Of a DNA stretch of 64,000 nt, positions 1 to 10,601 are shown piece after piece; position 1 is the stretch's first letter, and the number at the start of each line of letters is the position of its first letter. This stretch comes from Streptomyces sp. NBC_00273 (GTDB lineage Bacteria > Actinomycetota > Actinomycetes > Streptomycetales > Streptomycetaceae). Below the pieces are notes generated by a model, which worked only from the letters and a program-made list of their open reading frames with translations, did not search any database and was not told where the DNA came from. The stretch spans positions 6,027,501-6,091,500 of the forward strand of contig NZ_CP108067.1 of assembly GCF_036178145.1 (NCBI RefSeq), given 5' to 3'. The position numbers and the translations under genes were made by a program.

Positions 1-1157
<1,157 letters not shown>

Positions 1158-1232
1158 TCAGTTGCTCGCGTCCACTGTGTTAGTTCTGAAATAACGAACA
1201 GCTGTGTCAACACCAGCGTTCAAATTTCATAG

Positions 1233-1352
1233 TGTTTCGGTGGTCATAGCGTTAGGGAAACGCCCGGTTACATTCCGAACCCGGAAGCTAAGCCTTTCAG
1301 CGCCGATGGTACTGCAGGGGGGACCCTGTGGGAGAGTAGGACGCCGCCGAAC
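1233..1352 (+). rRNA. 5S ribosomal RNA
   Basis: It begins GTTTCGGTGGTCATAGCG and ends ACGCCGCCGAAC. These two ends pair as 5S helix I, and the internal CCCGGTTACATTCCGAACCC is the conserved loop B/C region. Spacing of about 75 nt from the 23S end is normal for an rRNA operon. Ends are accurate to 1-3 nt. Confidence 0.96.
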
Positions 1353-1364
1353 AATCATTGTGGG

Positions 1365-1406
1365 AAAGCCCCGCACCAACCCTTACGGGTTCGGTGCGGG
1401 GCTTTT
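1365..1406 (+). terminator. Rho-independent terminator of the rRNA operon
   Basis: A 12-bp GC-rich stem (AAGCCCCGCACC with GGTGCGGGGCTT) encloses a second small stem (CCC TTAC GGG). A TTTTCTG run follows, directly after 5S rRNA. Confidence 0.9.
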
Positions 1407-1440
1407 CTGCGTTTACCCCACGGTGATGTTTACGTGGGCG

Positions 1441-1446
1441 TATACT
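1441..1446 (+). promoter_or_regulatory. -10 hexamer TATACT for the antitoxin gene (leaderless start predicted)
   Basis: TATACT is a near-consensus -10 box. Its last base lies 7 nt before the A of the ATG at 1453, so transcription should begin on the start codon. It sits in GTATAC, a short palindrome that could also be bound by the antitoxin. No convincing -35 box is visible. Confidence 0.5.
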
Positions 1447-1452
1447 CGGAGC

Positions 1453-1716
1453 ATGTCTGATGCCATGATCCGTGTGCCGGCCGAGGTGAGAGACCGCCTG
1501 GCCGTCATCGCTGAGTCCCGCGGGACGTCCATCCGGTCTCTGGTGCAGGAGTTTGCCGAGACGACGCTGACCGCAGAGGAGCGGCGGGAGCGGGCGGAGC
1601 GAGCCCGGGCTTATATGGCCGATCACTTCGGGGTGGACGTGACCGATGAGGAGAGTGCGGCCATGGGCCGAAAGCTCCGTGAGGCCTTCGCGCGGCAGGA
1701 GGACGCGGCCGCGTGA
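1453..1716 (+). CDS. Ribbon-helix-helix type antitoxin (CopG/Arc-like), 87 aa
   Basis: A small acidic-basic protein. Residues 5-35 (MIRVPAEVRDRLAVIAESRG followed by TSIRSLVQEFAE) look like a short beta strand plus two helices of an RHH DNA-binding domain. The charged C-terminal half would wrap the toxin. The frame is open further upstream into the 5S/terminator region, but ATG 1453 is preferred because an RHH fold starts there and a -10 box sits 7 nt upstream. The stop overlaps the GTG of the next gene (GTGA), so the two are translationally coupled as in typical TA operons. RHH antitoxins usually autoregulate, which is inferred here. The family assignment rests on pattern and context only. 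Confidence 0.7.
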   Translation: MSDAMIRVPAEVRDRLAVIAESRGTSIRSLVQEFAETTLTAEERRERAERARAYMADHFGVDVTDEESAAMGRKLREAFARQEDAAA

Positions 1717-2099
1717 TCCAGCACCACCTCGTCCTGGACGCGCCGTCCTTGCTTGCGCTGTCCGGGAATCGGCAGGTGTCCGCGCTGATTCACCATGCCC
1801 ATCTCGATGCGGAGACGCGGTTGTGGGTGCCGGTCCTGTCGGTCCTCGAGGCCGACGTGGTTCTCGCGGGGATCGCCGAGCACATCGGCCAGCTCGACGT
1901 GATCCACATGCTCGACCTCGACTATCCGGCCGTCCTGGCTGTGGCACAGATGTGCCGCGACGGAGTGCCGGCCGGTGTCGCAGCCGCCGTCCATGCCGCA
2001 CGTCACCTTCCCGAGTGGGGTTCGCAGGCACTGGTTGCCACGGTCGAGCCGAAGGCCTATGAGGGGCAGGGAGTGGGCGTCTTCGATCTGAACCGCTGA
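1713..2099 (+). CDS. PIN-domain-like toxin, 128 aa, degenerate acidic site
   Basis: Length and layout suit a PIN/VapC-type ribonuclease toxin: a hydrophobic strand ending in Asp (LVLDAPSLLAL, D9), the central VPVLSVLEADVV with E46, and a C-terminal LVATVEPKAY in place of the usual LVTAD strand. The third and fourth acidic positions of canonical PIN domains are not obvious: Ala/Gly appear where the helix Asp is expected, and Glu replaces the last Asp. It may therefore have altered or no nuclease activity, or be a divergent relative. GTG 1713 overlaps the antitoxin stop by 4 nt. The gene ends 11 nt before the convergent DUF58 gene with no terminator between them. Confidence 0.6.
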   Translation: MIQHHLVLDAPSLLALSGNRQVSALIHHAHLDAETRLWVPVLSVLEADVVLAGIAEHIGQLDVIHMLDLDYPAVLAVAQMCRDGVPAGVAAAVHAARHLPEWGSQALVATVEPKAYEGQGVGVFDLNR

Positions 2100-2110
2100 G
2101 CCTTCGCTCC

Positions 2111-3420
2111 TCAGAGGCGGCCGGCGGCCTTCAGGGCCAGGTAGGCGTCCGCCAGGGACGGCGCCAGGGTGTCCGGGGTGGCGTCGACGACGTGGACGCC
2201 GTGGCGGCTGAGCTGGTCGGCCGTGCGGCGGCGCTGGGACTGGGTCTGGGTACCGGCGGCGGCCTCGTAGACGGCGTCCACCGAGCCCCGTGAGCTTGTC
2301 ATGGCCGCGACATGAGGGTCGGCGACCGAAGCCAGCAGGACCGTGTGGCGCTGCGTGAGGCGGGGCAGCACCGGGAGCAGGCCCTCTTCGATCGGGGCCG
2401 CGTCCAGGCTCGTCAGGAGCACCACCAGGGACCGGCGCGGGGCGTTGCGCAGGATGGTGGAGACCAGGGTCCGGGCGTCCGTCTCGACCAGTTCCGGCTC
2501 CAGGGTGGCCATCGCGTTGACGAAGGACGGGAGGGTGTCGGCCGCCGAGCGGCCCTGGACCTGGGCGCGGGGGCGGCGGTCGTGGGCCAGGAGGTCCACG
2601 CGGTCGCCGGCGCGGGTGGCCAGGGCTGCGAGGAGCAGGGCCGCGTCCATCGCGGAGTCCAGGCGGGGGGCGTCGCCGACGCGGCCCGCCGAGGTGCGGC
2701 CGGTGTCCAGGCAGATGAGGATGTGCCGGTCGCGTTCGGGGCGCCAGGTGCGGACGGCCACCTTGTTCTGGCGGGCCGTGGCGCGCCAGTCGATGGAGCG
2801 GGTGTCGTCGCCGGGGACGTAGTCGCGGAGGCTGTCGAACTCGGTGCCCTCGCCGCGGGTCAGGACGCTCGTACGGCCGTCCAGTTCGCGCAGGCGGGCC
2901 AGCCGGGACGGGAGGTGCTTGCGGCTGGTGAAGGGCGGCAGGACCCGGACGGTCCAGGGGGACGTCTGGGAGCCCTGGCGGGCCCACAGGCCCAGGGGGC
3001 CGTAGGAGCGGATCGTGACGCGGTCGGCCCGGCGGTCGCCGCGGCGGGTGGGCAGCAGCCGGGTGGTCAGCCGGCGGCGTTCGCCCGCGGGGACGACCAC
3101 CTCGTGGCGGGACGCCGCCGCCTCCGTGCCCGGGAGCCAGCTGCTCGGGGGCCAGGCGTCGCGGACGCGGGCCCGGAGCTTGCGGCCGCTGGGGTTGGTG
3201 ACGGTGAGGTGGACCTCCGCCGGCTCGCCCAGGCGGACCGAGGTGTCTCCGGAGCGGGCCAGTACGAGGCCGCGTACGGGCGCCGCCAGGGCGCCGTCGA
3301 GCGCGCAGGCCAGGGCGATCGGGCCGTTGACCGCGAGCATGCCGGTCCAGCTCGGTTCGAGGAGGCCGACCGGGATGCTGCCGAGGGCCGCCAGCAGGGC
3401 GGCGCGTCCGGTGAGGGCCA

Positions 3421-3421
<1 letters not shown>
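2111..3421 (-). CDS. DUF58 domain protein, 436 aa
   Basis: The protein has N-terminal hydrophobic segments (about residues 8-45), a beta-rich middle region and the C-terminal DUF58 signature: GEGTEFDSLRDYVPGDDTRSIDWRATAR (about 205-232), then a vWA-like fold with an ILICLDTGRTSAGR strand resembling a MIDAS site. DUF58 proteins are encoded beside MoxR ATPases, and the pair is thought to act as a chaperone/metal-insertion-like module on membrane or secreted partners; the substrate is unknown. The start ATG at 3421 overlaps the MoxR stop by one base (TGATG). It is last in a five-gene operon. A longer upstream reading frame lies over moxR and was rejected. Confidence 0.88.
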
Positions 3422-4403
<982 letters not shown>

Positions 4404-4407
<4 letters not shown>

Positions 4408-5690
4408 GACGTACGGACCTCTCTTTCGAGGGCGTCGAGGTGGTCGGCGAGCGCGACGAGTGCCGCGTCGTCGGAGGGGGTGGTGCCGAAGAGGAGGGCG
4501 GTCACGTCCCGGGGCTCGCCGGTCAGGCGGGCGGAGACGGCCGGGGCCAGGGCCGCGGGGTCGTGGGCCTGGGTGTGCGGTACGCCGAGCAGCGCGGCGA
4601 GGCGTTCGCGGGTGGCGGTGCGCAGCACGGTGGCGGCGCGGTCGCGGGCGTCGGTCTTGCGGTAGAGGCGGGCGCGGCCCTCGGTGGCCTCGGAGGCGCG
4701 GATGGCGACGGGGAGCTTCTCGGTGACGAGGGGGCCCAGGCGCCGGGCGCGCCAGAGGGCGGCGAGGACGGCGGCGACGAAGAGCTGGAGCAGGGCCCAG
4801 GACCAGCCGGCCGGGATGAGGTCGAGGAGGCCCTTGTCCTCGGCGGAGGGCGCGGTGTCGGGGTCGGAGTCCGCGAGGGACGGCAGGTACCAGACGAGGT
4901 CCGGGCGGGAGCCGAGGAGTTGGAGGGCGAGGGAGGCGTTGCCTTCGTCGGCGAGGGACTCGTTGAGGAGGATCGTCTCGGAGCCGAGGAGGACGGTGTC
5001 GCCGCCGGCGGGGCCGGTGGGGAGGACGAGGAGCGTGGGGTGGCCGCCGCTGGGGTAGCAGGCGGTGGTCCGGGGCAGGGCGGTGGTGTAGGTGAGGCCG
5101 CCGCCGGTGTCGGCGCGGCCGGCCGAGGTGGCGGCGGGCAGGGTGCAGCCGGGGTCGGGGCGGTCCGTGGTGGCGTCGCCGGAGGTGCGCACGCCGGGGG
5201 AGAGGTCGCCGAGGCTGTGGCTGCTGGGTGCGAGGAGGACGGTGCGGCCGCCGGAGAGGTCGATGGCCGAGCGGATGACGTCGCGCTGGGTGGCGCCGAG
5301 CCGGTCGGGGTCGGTGACCAGGAGAGTGGTGCGGGGGCCGGTGGCGGCGGCGGCCTCGCGGGCGGTGGTGACGACGCGGGTGGTGACGCCGCGTTCCTTC
5401 AAGAGCTCGGCGACGGCGCGGCTGCCGAAGGGGTCGGCGCTGCGGGGGTCGAGGCCGCCGTGGCGGGTGCCGGAGTCGAGGGCCGCCATGGCGACGGCGC
5501 CGGCGGCGAGGACGGCCACGGCGGTGAGGACGCGGCGGATCCGGCGAAGGCGGCGGGTGCGCGGGGCGCCGTCGGCGGGTGGGGGTGCGTGGCCGGGGGT
5601 ACCGGCCGAGGGCTCCCGCGCCTCGGGCGCCGACGGGGCCGACGGCGCCGAAGTGGCCGTCGGCGTGGCCGGGTCGGTCGGGCCGGTCAT
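4404..5690 (-). CDS. DUF4350 domain membrane protein, 428 aa
   Basis: A Pro/Ala/Thr-rich N-terminus (residues 1-45) precedes a TM helix (VLTAVAVLAAGAVAMAAL, about 58-76). An extracellular or lumen-facing domain follows with the DUF4350 features DPFGSRAVAELLKERGVTTRVV and LLVTDPDRLGATQRDVI. A second TM lies near residue 300 (WSWALLQLFVAAVLAALW), and the C-terminus is a cytoplasmic helical tail. DUF4350 proteins accompany MoxR/DUF58 genes in actinobacteria; the biochemical role is unknown. The start is ATG 5690 because a 4-nt ATGA overlap joins it to the upstream DUF4129 gene. The open frame upstream of this is a shadow of that gene. Confidence 0.85.
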
Positions 5691-6367
5691 GCGGTGGGTC
5701 CCGTCAGCAGCGGCTTTGCGCGGTCCAGGGTGAGGTCGAGGGCGCGCAGGCGGGCGTACGTGTCGGCGTCGGCGGTGCGGCCGCCGTAGGTGACGTCGTC
5801 GAAGGTACGGGCGGCGGCGCGGAGTTCCGCGGCGTGGTCGGGGAGGGAGACCGCGGCTTCGGCGGCGGCCTCGTCGGCGGTGCGTCCGGGGCGCGGGTCG
5901 AGCAGGGTGCGCTCCTCCAGGGAGCGGACGACGGCGCGCATGCGTTCCTGGACGGCTTCGGTCCAGCGGCCGGCCGCGGCGTGGGCGTCGGCGGCGGTGC
6001 GGTGGTCGGCGGCGCTGCGGGTGCCGTCGGCGAAGAGGACGCCCGTGCCGGTGGTGATCCGGCCGGGGGTGCCGAGGCGCCACCAGAGGGCGCCGACGGC
6101 GAGGACCACGAGTACGAGGATCACGACGAGGCCGAAGCCGCCTCCGGGGGTCGCCCCGGAGGCGGCGCCGAGCATGTCGTCGAGCCAGTCGAAGAACTTG
6201 CGCAGGGCGCGGTCGAGCAGGCTCGGGTCGTTCTCGTGGTACATCGGCTTGGACAGTTCGCGCTCGGCCGCTTCCCTGGCGGGTTCGCGCGGTGTCGTCA
6301 CCGGTGGTGTTTCGGCGCTCGGCAGGAGCGCCGTGGCGCGGGTGATGAGGCCCCCCGTACTCATCAT
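5687..6367 (-). CDS. DUF4129 domain protein, 226 aa
   Basis: A single TM helix (GFGLVVILVLVVLAVGALWW, about residues 76-95) is followed by a cytoplasmic helical domain with the DUF4129 look: DHRTAADAHAAAGRWTEAVQERMRAVVRSLEERTLLDPRPGRTADEAA, then a C-terminal YGGRTADADTYARLRALD. In other bacteria DUF4129 is found at the C-terminus of transglutaminase-like membrane proteins; here it is a separate gene of the MoxR cluster. Two ATG codons are adjacent (6367 and 6364). A GGAGG lies about 14 nt upstream of the first, inside the end of the preceding gene. The function is inferred only from the neighbourhood. Confidence 0.82.
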   Translation of the reverse strand: MMSTGGLITRATALLPSAETPPVTTPREPAREAAERELSKPMYHENDPSLLDRALRKFFDWLDDMLGAASGATPGGGFGLVVILVLVVLAVGALWWRLGTPGRITTGTGVLFADGTRSAADHRTAADAHAAAGRWTEAVQERMRAVVRSLEERTLLDPRPGRTADEAAAEAAVSLPDHAAELRAAARTFDDVTYGGRTADADTYARLRALDLTLDRAKPLLTGPTA

Positions 6368-6374
6368 CTGTGCG

Positions 6375-7631
6375 TCAGCCTCCGGTCGTGCCGTAGTTCT
6401 CGAGGCCTGCGGCCCGGGCGAGCTCCAGGTCGAGTCCCTCGCGGCGGATGCGCTGGTCGACGTAGAGGAGCACGGTGACGCCGGACTGGAACGGCATGAC
6501 GATGGTCTGCGCGATGATCAGGCCGATCGCGGGGGCGATCAGTGCGCCCCAGTTGTTCATGTTGGCGGGGCTGCCGTCCGCGAGGGCGTCGAGGCCGCCG
6601 CTGAAGGCGAAGACGCTGAGGAGCTGGAACGGCATGACGATCATCGCCGAGATGAAGCCGGCGATGATGATGGTGAGCAGCGTGATGCCGAAGATGCGCC
6701 ACCAGGTGCCCTTGACGAGCTTCGAGGAGCGCGCGAAGGCCTTGAACACGGTGCTCTTCTCGAGCATCAGGGCGGGCGAGGCCAGTGTGAACTTGATGCC
6801 CAGCCAGAGCAGGAGCGGCAGCCAGACGAGGCCGCCGAGGACGGCGAGGGCGGGGGTCTCGGCGAGGAGGCCCGGCAGGATCAGTACGGCGCCGAGCAGG
6901 ACGGCGCCGAGGGCCATCAGCAGCGTGAGCCCTATCAGGCGCAGCAGCTGGGGGCGGGACTCGCGCCAGGCGTCGGAGACCGAGGAGTGCTGGCCGAGCA
7001 CGGCGCGGCTGAAGACCATCGTGAGCATCGCGGTGACCACGATGGTGCCGAGGAACTGGATGAACTGGACCACTGCGGTCGCGCCGATGGTGCTGCCGAT
7101 CGCGTCGATGAATTCCTCGGGGCCGGCGTCCGGGGAGGCGGAGATGGCGAGGTCGTCCAGCATGAACTTCTGGGCGATCACGCTGATCACCTGGACGACG
7201 GTGGCCACGACCAGGGTGATCGGCAGGACCGCGCGCCAGTGGGTGCGCATGGTGGCGACCGCGCCGTCGAGGATCTCGCCGAGGCCCAGGGGCCGCAGGG
7301 GGATCACACCGGGCTTGGCGGCGGGGGGCTGGCCCCACTGGCCGGGGGCGCCCGGGTAGCCGTACTGGGGGCCGTACTGGCCCGCCTGAGGGGTACCCGG
7401 CTGCTGCCCCCAGCCCGAGGTGGGCTGCGGCTGCGGCTGCGGGGCCGCGGGCGTGGTGCCCGGGTTCGACCACTGACCGGGCGGCGGCTGTTCGGCGGAC
7501 CACTTCGGGTCGCCGGCGGGCTGGGCGGGCTGGGCCGGCGGTGCGGGCTGCTGCGCGCCGCCGTCGGTGCCCGGCCGCTCGCTGTCAGACGGAGAGGATC
7601 CGGGCGAAGCCCAGCCCGGAGAGTCGTTCAT
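6375..7631 (-). CDS. Multi-pass membrane protein (glycerophosphoryl diester phosphodiesterase membrane-domain type), 418 aa
   Basis: The N-terminal ~140 residues are Pro/Gln/Gly-rich, low-complexity and probably cytoplasmic. About six TM segments follow, starting at VLPITLVVATVVQVISVIAQ (about 165) and including VVQFIQFLGTIVVTAMLTMVF, LIGLTLLMALGAVLLGAVLILPGLL and VLGGLVWLPLLLWLGIKF. The architecture resembles actinobacterial proteins annotated as having the GDPD membrane domain; there is no catalytic GDPD domain, so enzymatic activity should not be assumed. ATG 7631 has a GGAGTG Shine-Dalgarno 5 nt upstream. It is the first gene of the MoxR/DUF58 operon, divergent from mtrA. Confidence 0.78.
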   Translation of the reverse strand: MNDSPGWASPGSSPSDSERPGTDGGAQQPAPPAQPAQPAGDPKWSAEQPPPGQWSNPGTTPAAPQPQPQPTSGWGQQPGTPQAGQYGPQYGYPGAPGQWGQPPAAKPGVIPLRPLGLGEILDGAVATMRTHWRAVLPITLVVATVVQVISVIAQKFMLDDLAISASPDAGPEEFIDAIGSTIGATAVVQFIQFLGTIVVTAMLTMVFSRAVLGQHSSVSDAWRESRPQLLRLIGLTLLMALGAVLLGAVLILPGLLAETPALAVLGGLVWLPLLLWLGIKFTLASPALMLEKSTVFKAFARSSKLVKGTWWRIFGITLLTIIIAGFISAMIVMPFQLLSVFAFSGGLDALADGSPANMNNWGALIAPAIGLIIAQTIVMPFQSGVTVLLYVDQRIRREGLDLELARAAGLENYGTTGG

Positions 7632-7945
7632 CGTCACTCCTTCATGTGCGCCTGCCGCGGCAGGGCGCTGGTCGCTGCCATCGTGCCACGTGGGGGGCCC
7701 GAACGGAGTAGGGGGTGGGCAGCGGATCGCGTGCGGTGGCGGGGCGGGGAGGGCCGGCCCGGGAGGATTCCGACCGGTCGGACGGTTCCGGGCGGTAGTG
7801 AGGGGTTCTCCGCAGCCCGTACCTTCAATAGTCGACCCGTTCGGGGGCAGACTGGTGGAGCTGATCTCCACACAGGTCCGAGGGTCGATTTCCAGCCCTT
7901 TTGGCTGTGGGACAGCTCACCGCCGGGTCACGATTAGCTAATGGG
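7632..7945 (+). promoter_or_regulatory. Divergent intergenic region, membrane-protein operon / mtrA
   Basis: This 314-bp non-coding stretch separates divergent genes and must hold both promoters. On the plus strand, GATTAGCTA at 7932-7940 directly before the mtrA start region could serve as a -10 element. The half near mtrA is lower in GC than its surroundings. No operator could be assigned with confidence. Confidence 0.4.
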
Positions 7946-8635
7946 ATGATGTCAACCATGAAGGGACGCGTCCTTGTCGTCGACGACGACACCGCGCTGG
8001 CCGAGATGCTCGGCATTGTGCTGCGTGGAGAAGGTTTTGAGCCGTCGTTCGTAGCAGACGGTGACAAGGCACTTGCTGCCTTCCGGGAGGCGAAGCCGGA
8101 CCTGGTGCTGCTGGACCTCATGCTGCCCGGGAGGGACGGCATAGAGGTCTGCCGCCTGATCCGGGCGGAGTCCGGCGTGCCGATCGTCATGCTCACCGCC
8201 AAGAGCGACACGGTCGATGTCGTCGTGGGCCTGGAGTCCGGGGCCGACGACTACATCGTGAAGCCGTTCAAGCCGAAGGAGCTGGTGGCCCGTATCCGGG
8301 CCCGCCTGCGCCGGTCGGAGGAGCCCGCGCCCGAGCAGCTGGCCATCGGTGACCTGGTCATCGACGTGGCCGGGCACTCGGTCAAGCGGGACGGCGCCTC
8401 CATCGCGCTGACCCCGCTCGAGTTCGACCTGCTGGTCGCCCTCGCGCGCAAGCCCTGGCAGGTCTTCACCCGTGAGGTGCTGCTGGAGCAGGTTTGGGGC
8501 TACCGGCACGCGGCGGACACCCGCCTGGTCAACGTGCACGTGCAGCGTCTGCGCTCCAAGGTCGAGAAGGACCCGGAGCGCCCCGAGATCGTCGTGACGG
8601 TGCGTGGTGTCGGCTACAAGGCCGGACCCAGCTGA
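7946..8635 (+). CDS. mtrA: MtrA, OmpR-family response regulator, 229 aa
   Basis: The receiver domain (residues 5-120) has the acidic pair D13-D15, the phospho-acceptor D57 (LVLLDLMLPGRDG), Thr in MLTAKS and Lys in VKPFKPKEL. The OmpR winged helix (about 135-227) ends VTVRGVGYKAG. Sequence and 229-aa length are as recalled for Streptomyces MtrA, a global developmental, antibiotic and cell-wall regulator phosphorylated by MtrB. Three in-frame starts exist (7946, 7949, 7958); 7946 gives the family length MMSTMKGR. No clear Shine-Dalgarno is present, and a possible -10 lies immediately upstream. mtrB follows after 1 nt. Confidence 0.97.
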   Translation: MMSTMKGRVLVVDDDTALAEMLGIVLRGEGFEPSFVADGDKALAAFREAKPDLVLLDLMLPGRDGIEVCRLIRAESGVPIVMLTAKSDTVDVVVGLESGADDYIVKPFKPKELVARIRARLRRSEEPAPEQLAIGDLVIDVAGHSVKRDGASIALTPLEFDLLVALARKPWQVFTREVLLEQVWGYRHAADTRLVNVHVQRLRSKVEKDPERPEIVVTVRGVGYKAGPS

Positions 8636-8636
8636 C

Positions 8637-10601
8637 GTGCAGTCCGGTACGTCCGGCGTGTCCGGTAGGGTCCCGGGCGGCTTCCACCCGTGGAGGCTGC
8701 GCTTCGGCCGGCTGTTCCGGGACCGGGCGTCGAGCAGCCGTGTCCTGCGGTTGTTCCTGCGCCTGGCGCGCCGACCGCTGCTTCCGGCCGTCCGGCTGTG
8801 GCGGCGCAACATCCAGCTCCGGGTGGTCGCCGCCACCCTGTTGATCTCGCTCGCCGTGGTCCTCGCCCTGGGGTTCGTCGTCATCGCCCAGGTCAGCAGG
8901 GGTCTCCTCGAGGCCAAGGAGGAGGCGGCACAGAGCCAGGCCGCGGGCGGGTTCGCGGTGGCGCAGGAGAAGGCCAACGCCCCGGCCACGGTGGACGGGC
9001 CCGACGCCACCGACAACAAGGTCGGCCGGGACGCCAGTACGTGGATGAACTCCCTGGTCAAGCAGTTGGCCAGTGGTGGGCAGACCGCTTTCGAGGTCGT
9101 CGCGCTGGGTGCGGGCACGGGTGACGAGGCGCTGCCCGGGACGCAGGGCGTCAAGGGCGCCCGGGCCTCCGGCAACGTGGACCCGACCGCCAGCGTCCCG
9201 CTGCCGCTGCGCCGGGCCGTCAACCGGGCCACCGGCGCCTTCAAGACCTTCTCCGAGATCCGCTACACCAGTGGGGACGGGGCGAAGGAGCCCGAGCCGG
9301 CGCTGGTCATCGGCAAGCGGCTCTCGGACATCAACGGCGACCCGTACGACCTGTACTACCTCTTCCCGCTCACGCAGGAGGAGGAGTCCCTCAACCTGAT
9401 CAAGGTCACCATCGTGACCGCGGGCATGTTCGTCGTCGTCCTGCTCTGCGGCATCGCCTGGCTCGTCGTGCGCCAGGTGGTCACACCGGTCCGGATGGCC
9501 GCCGGGATCGCCGAGCGGCTCTCGGCCGGGCGGCTCCAGGAGCGGATGAAGGTCACCGGTGAGGACGACATCGCGCGCCTCGGCGAGGCCTTCAACAAGA
9601 TGGCGCAGAACCTCCAGAACAAGATCCAGCAGCTGGAGGAGCTGTCCCGGATGCAGCGCCGCTTCGTCTCGGACGTCTCGCACGAGCTGCGCACCCCGCT
9701 GACGACGGTACGGATGGCCGCCGACGTCATCCACGACGCCCGGGTCGACTTCGACCCGATCACCGCGCGCTCCGCCGAGCTGCTCGCCGGGCAGCTCGAC
9801 CGGTTCGAGTCGCTCCTCGCCGACCTGCTGGAGATCAGCCGCTTCGACGCCGGGGCCGCGGCCCTGGAGGCCGAGCCCATCGACCTGCGTGACGTCGTGC
9901 GCCGGGTCATCGACGGTGCCGAGCCGCTCGCCGAGCACAAGGGCACCCGGATCCGGGTCCTGGGCGACACCCAGCCGGTCATCGCCGAGGCCGATGCCCG
10001 GCGGGTGGAGCGGGTGCTGCGCAATCTGGTGGTCAACGCCGTGGAGCACGGCGAGGGCCGCGACGTGGTGGTCCGGCTGGCGTCCGCGGGCGGGGCCGTC
10101 GCCGTCGCCGTACGGGACTACGGGGTCGGGCTGAAGCCCGGCGAGGCCACCCGTGTCTTCAACCGCTTCTGGCGGGCCGACCCGGCGCGGGCGCGCACGA
10201 CCGGCGGGACCGGCCTGGGCCTGTCGATCGCCGTCGAGGACGCCCGGCTGCACGGGGGCTGGCTGCAGGCTTGGGGCGAGCCGGGCGGCGGTTCGCAGTT
10301 CCGGCTGACCCTGCCGCGCACGGCCGACGAGCCGCTGCGGGGCTCGCCCATCCCGCTGGAGCCCGAGGACTCCCGGGCCAACCGCGCCAACCGGGCCAGG
10401 GCCGCGGCCGAGGCCGCGGGCGGTGCGGCGGAGCGTACGCCCGCCGACGCGGGCGACCGCTCGCCGATACCGCCGCGCTCGCCCGTCGCCGGAGCGATGC
10501 CGGTGCCCGCAGACCCGACGGCCCTGCCGGGGAACGGGGCACGGGTCGTGGCCCGCCCGGCCGAACAGGCACAACAGGAGGACCGAGCCGATGGACGCTG
10601 A
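8637..10601 (+). CDS. mtrB: MtrB, sensor histidine kinase, 654 aa
   Basis: TM1 lies near residues 60-85 (VVAATLLISLAVVLALGFVV). An extracellular sensor domain follows to about 260, then TM2 (VTIVTAGMFVVVLLCGIAWLVV), HAMP (about 280-335) and HisKA with H349 in SDVSHELRTPLTTVR. The HATPase domain has NLVVNAVEHG, a DYGVGL box and a GGTGLGLSIA box. The C-terminal ~80 residues are Ala/Pro/Arg-rich and disordered. It phosphorylates MtrA. The start is GTG 8637, one nucleotide after the mtrA stop; an in-frame start at 8604 inside mtrA is possible but less likely. The 3' end overlaps lpqB by 11 nt, giving the conserved mtrAB-lpqB operon. Confidence 0.95.
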   Translation: MQSGTSGVSGRVPGGFHPWRLRFGRLFRDRASSSRVLRLFLRLARRPLLPAVRLWRRNIQLRVVAATLLISLAVVLALGFVVIAQVSRGLLEAKEEAAQSQAAGGFAVAQEKANAPATVDGPDATDNKVGRDASTWMNSLVKQLASGGQTAFEVVALGAGTGDEALPGTQGVKGARASGNVDPTASVPLPLRRAVNRATGAFKTFSEIRYTSGDGAKEPEPALVIGKRLSDINGDPYDLYYLFPLTQEEESLNLIKVTIVTAGMFVVVLLCGIAWLVVRQVVTPVRMAAGIAERLSAGRLQERMKVTGEDDIARLGEAFNKMAQNLQNKIQQLEELSRMQRRFVSDVSHELRTPLTTVRMAADVIHDARVDFDPITARSAELLAGQLDRFESLLADLLEISRFDAGAAALEAEPIDLRDVVRRVIDGAEPLAEHKGTRIRVLGDTQPVIAEADARRVERVLRNLVVNAVEHGEGRDVVVRLASAGGAVAVAVRDYGVGLKPGEATRVFNRFWRADPARARTTGGTGLGLSIAVEDARLHGGWLQAWGEPGGGSQFRLTLPRTADEPLRGSPIPLEPEDSRANRANRARAAAEAAGGAAERTPADAGDRSPIPPRSPVAGAMPVPADPTALPGNGARVVARPAEQAQQEDRADGR

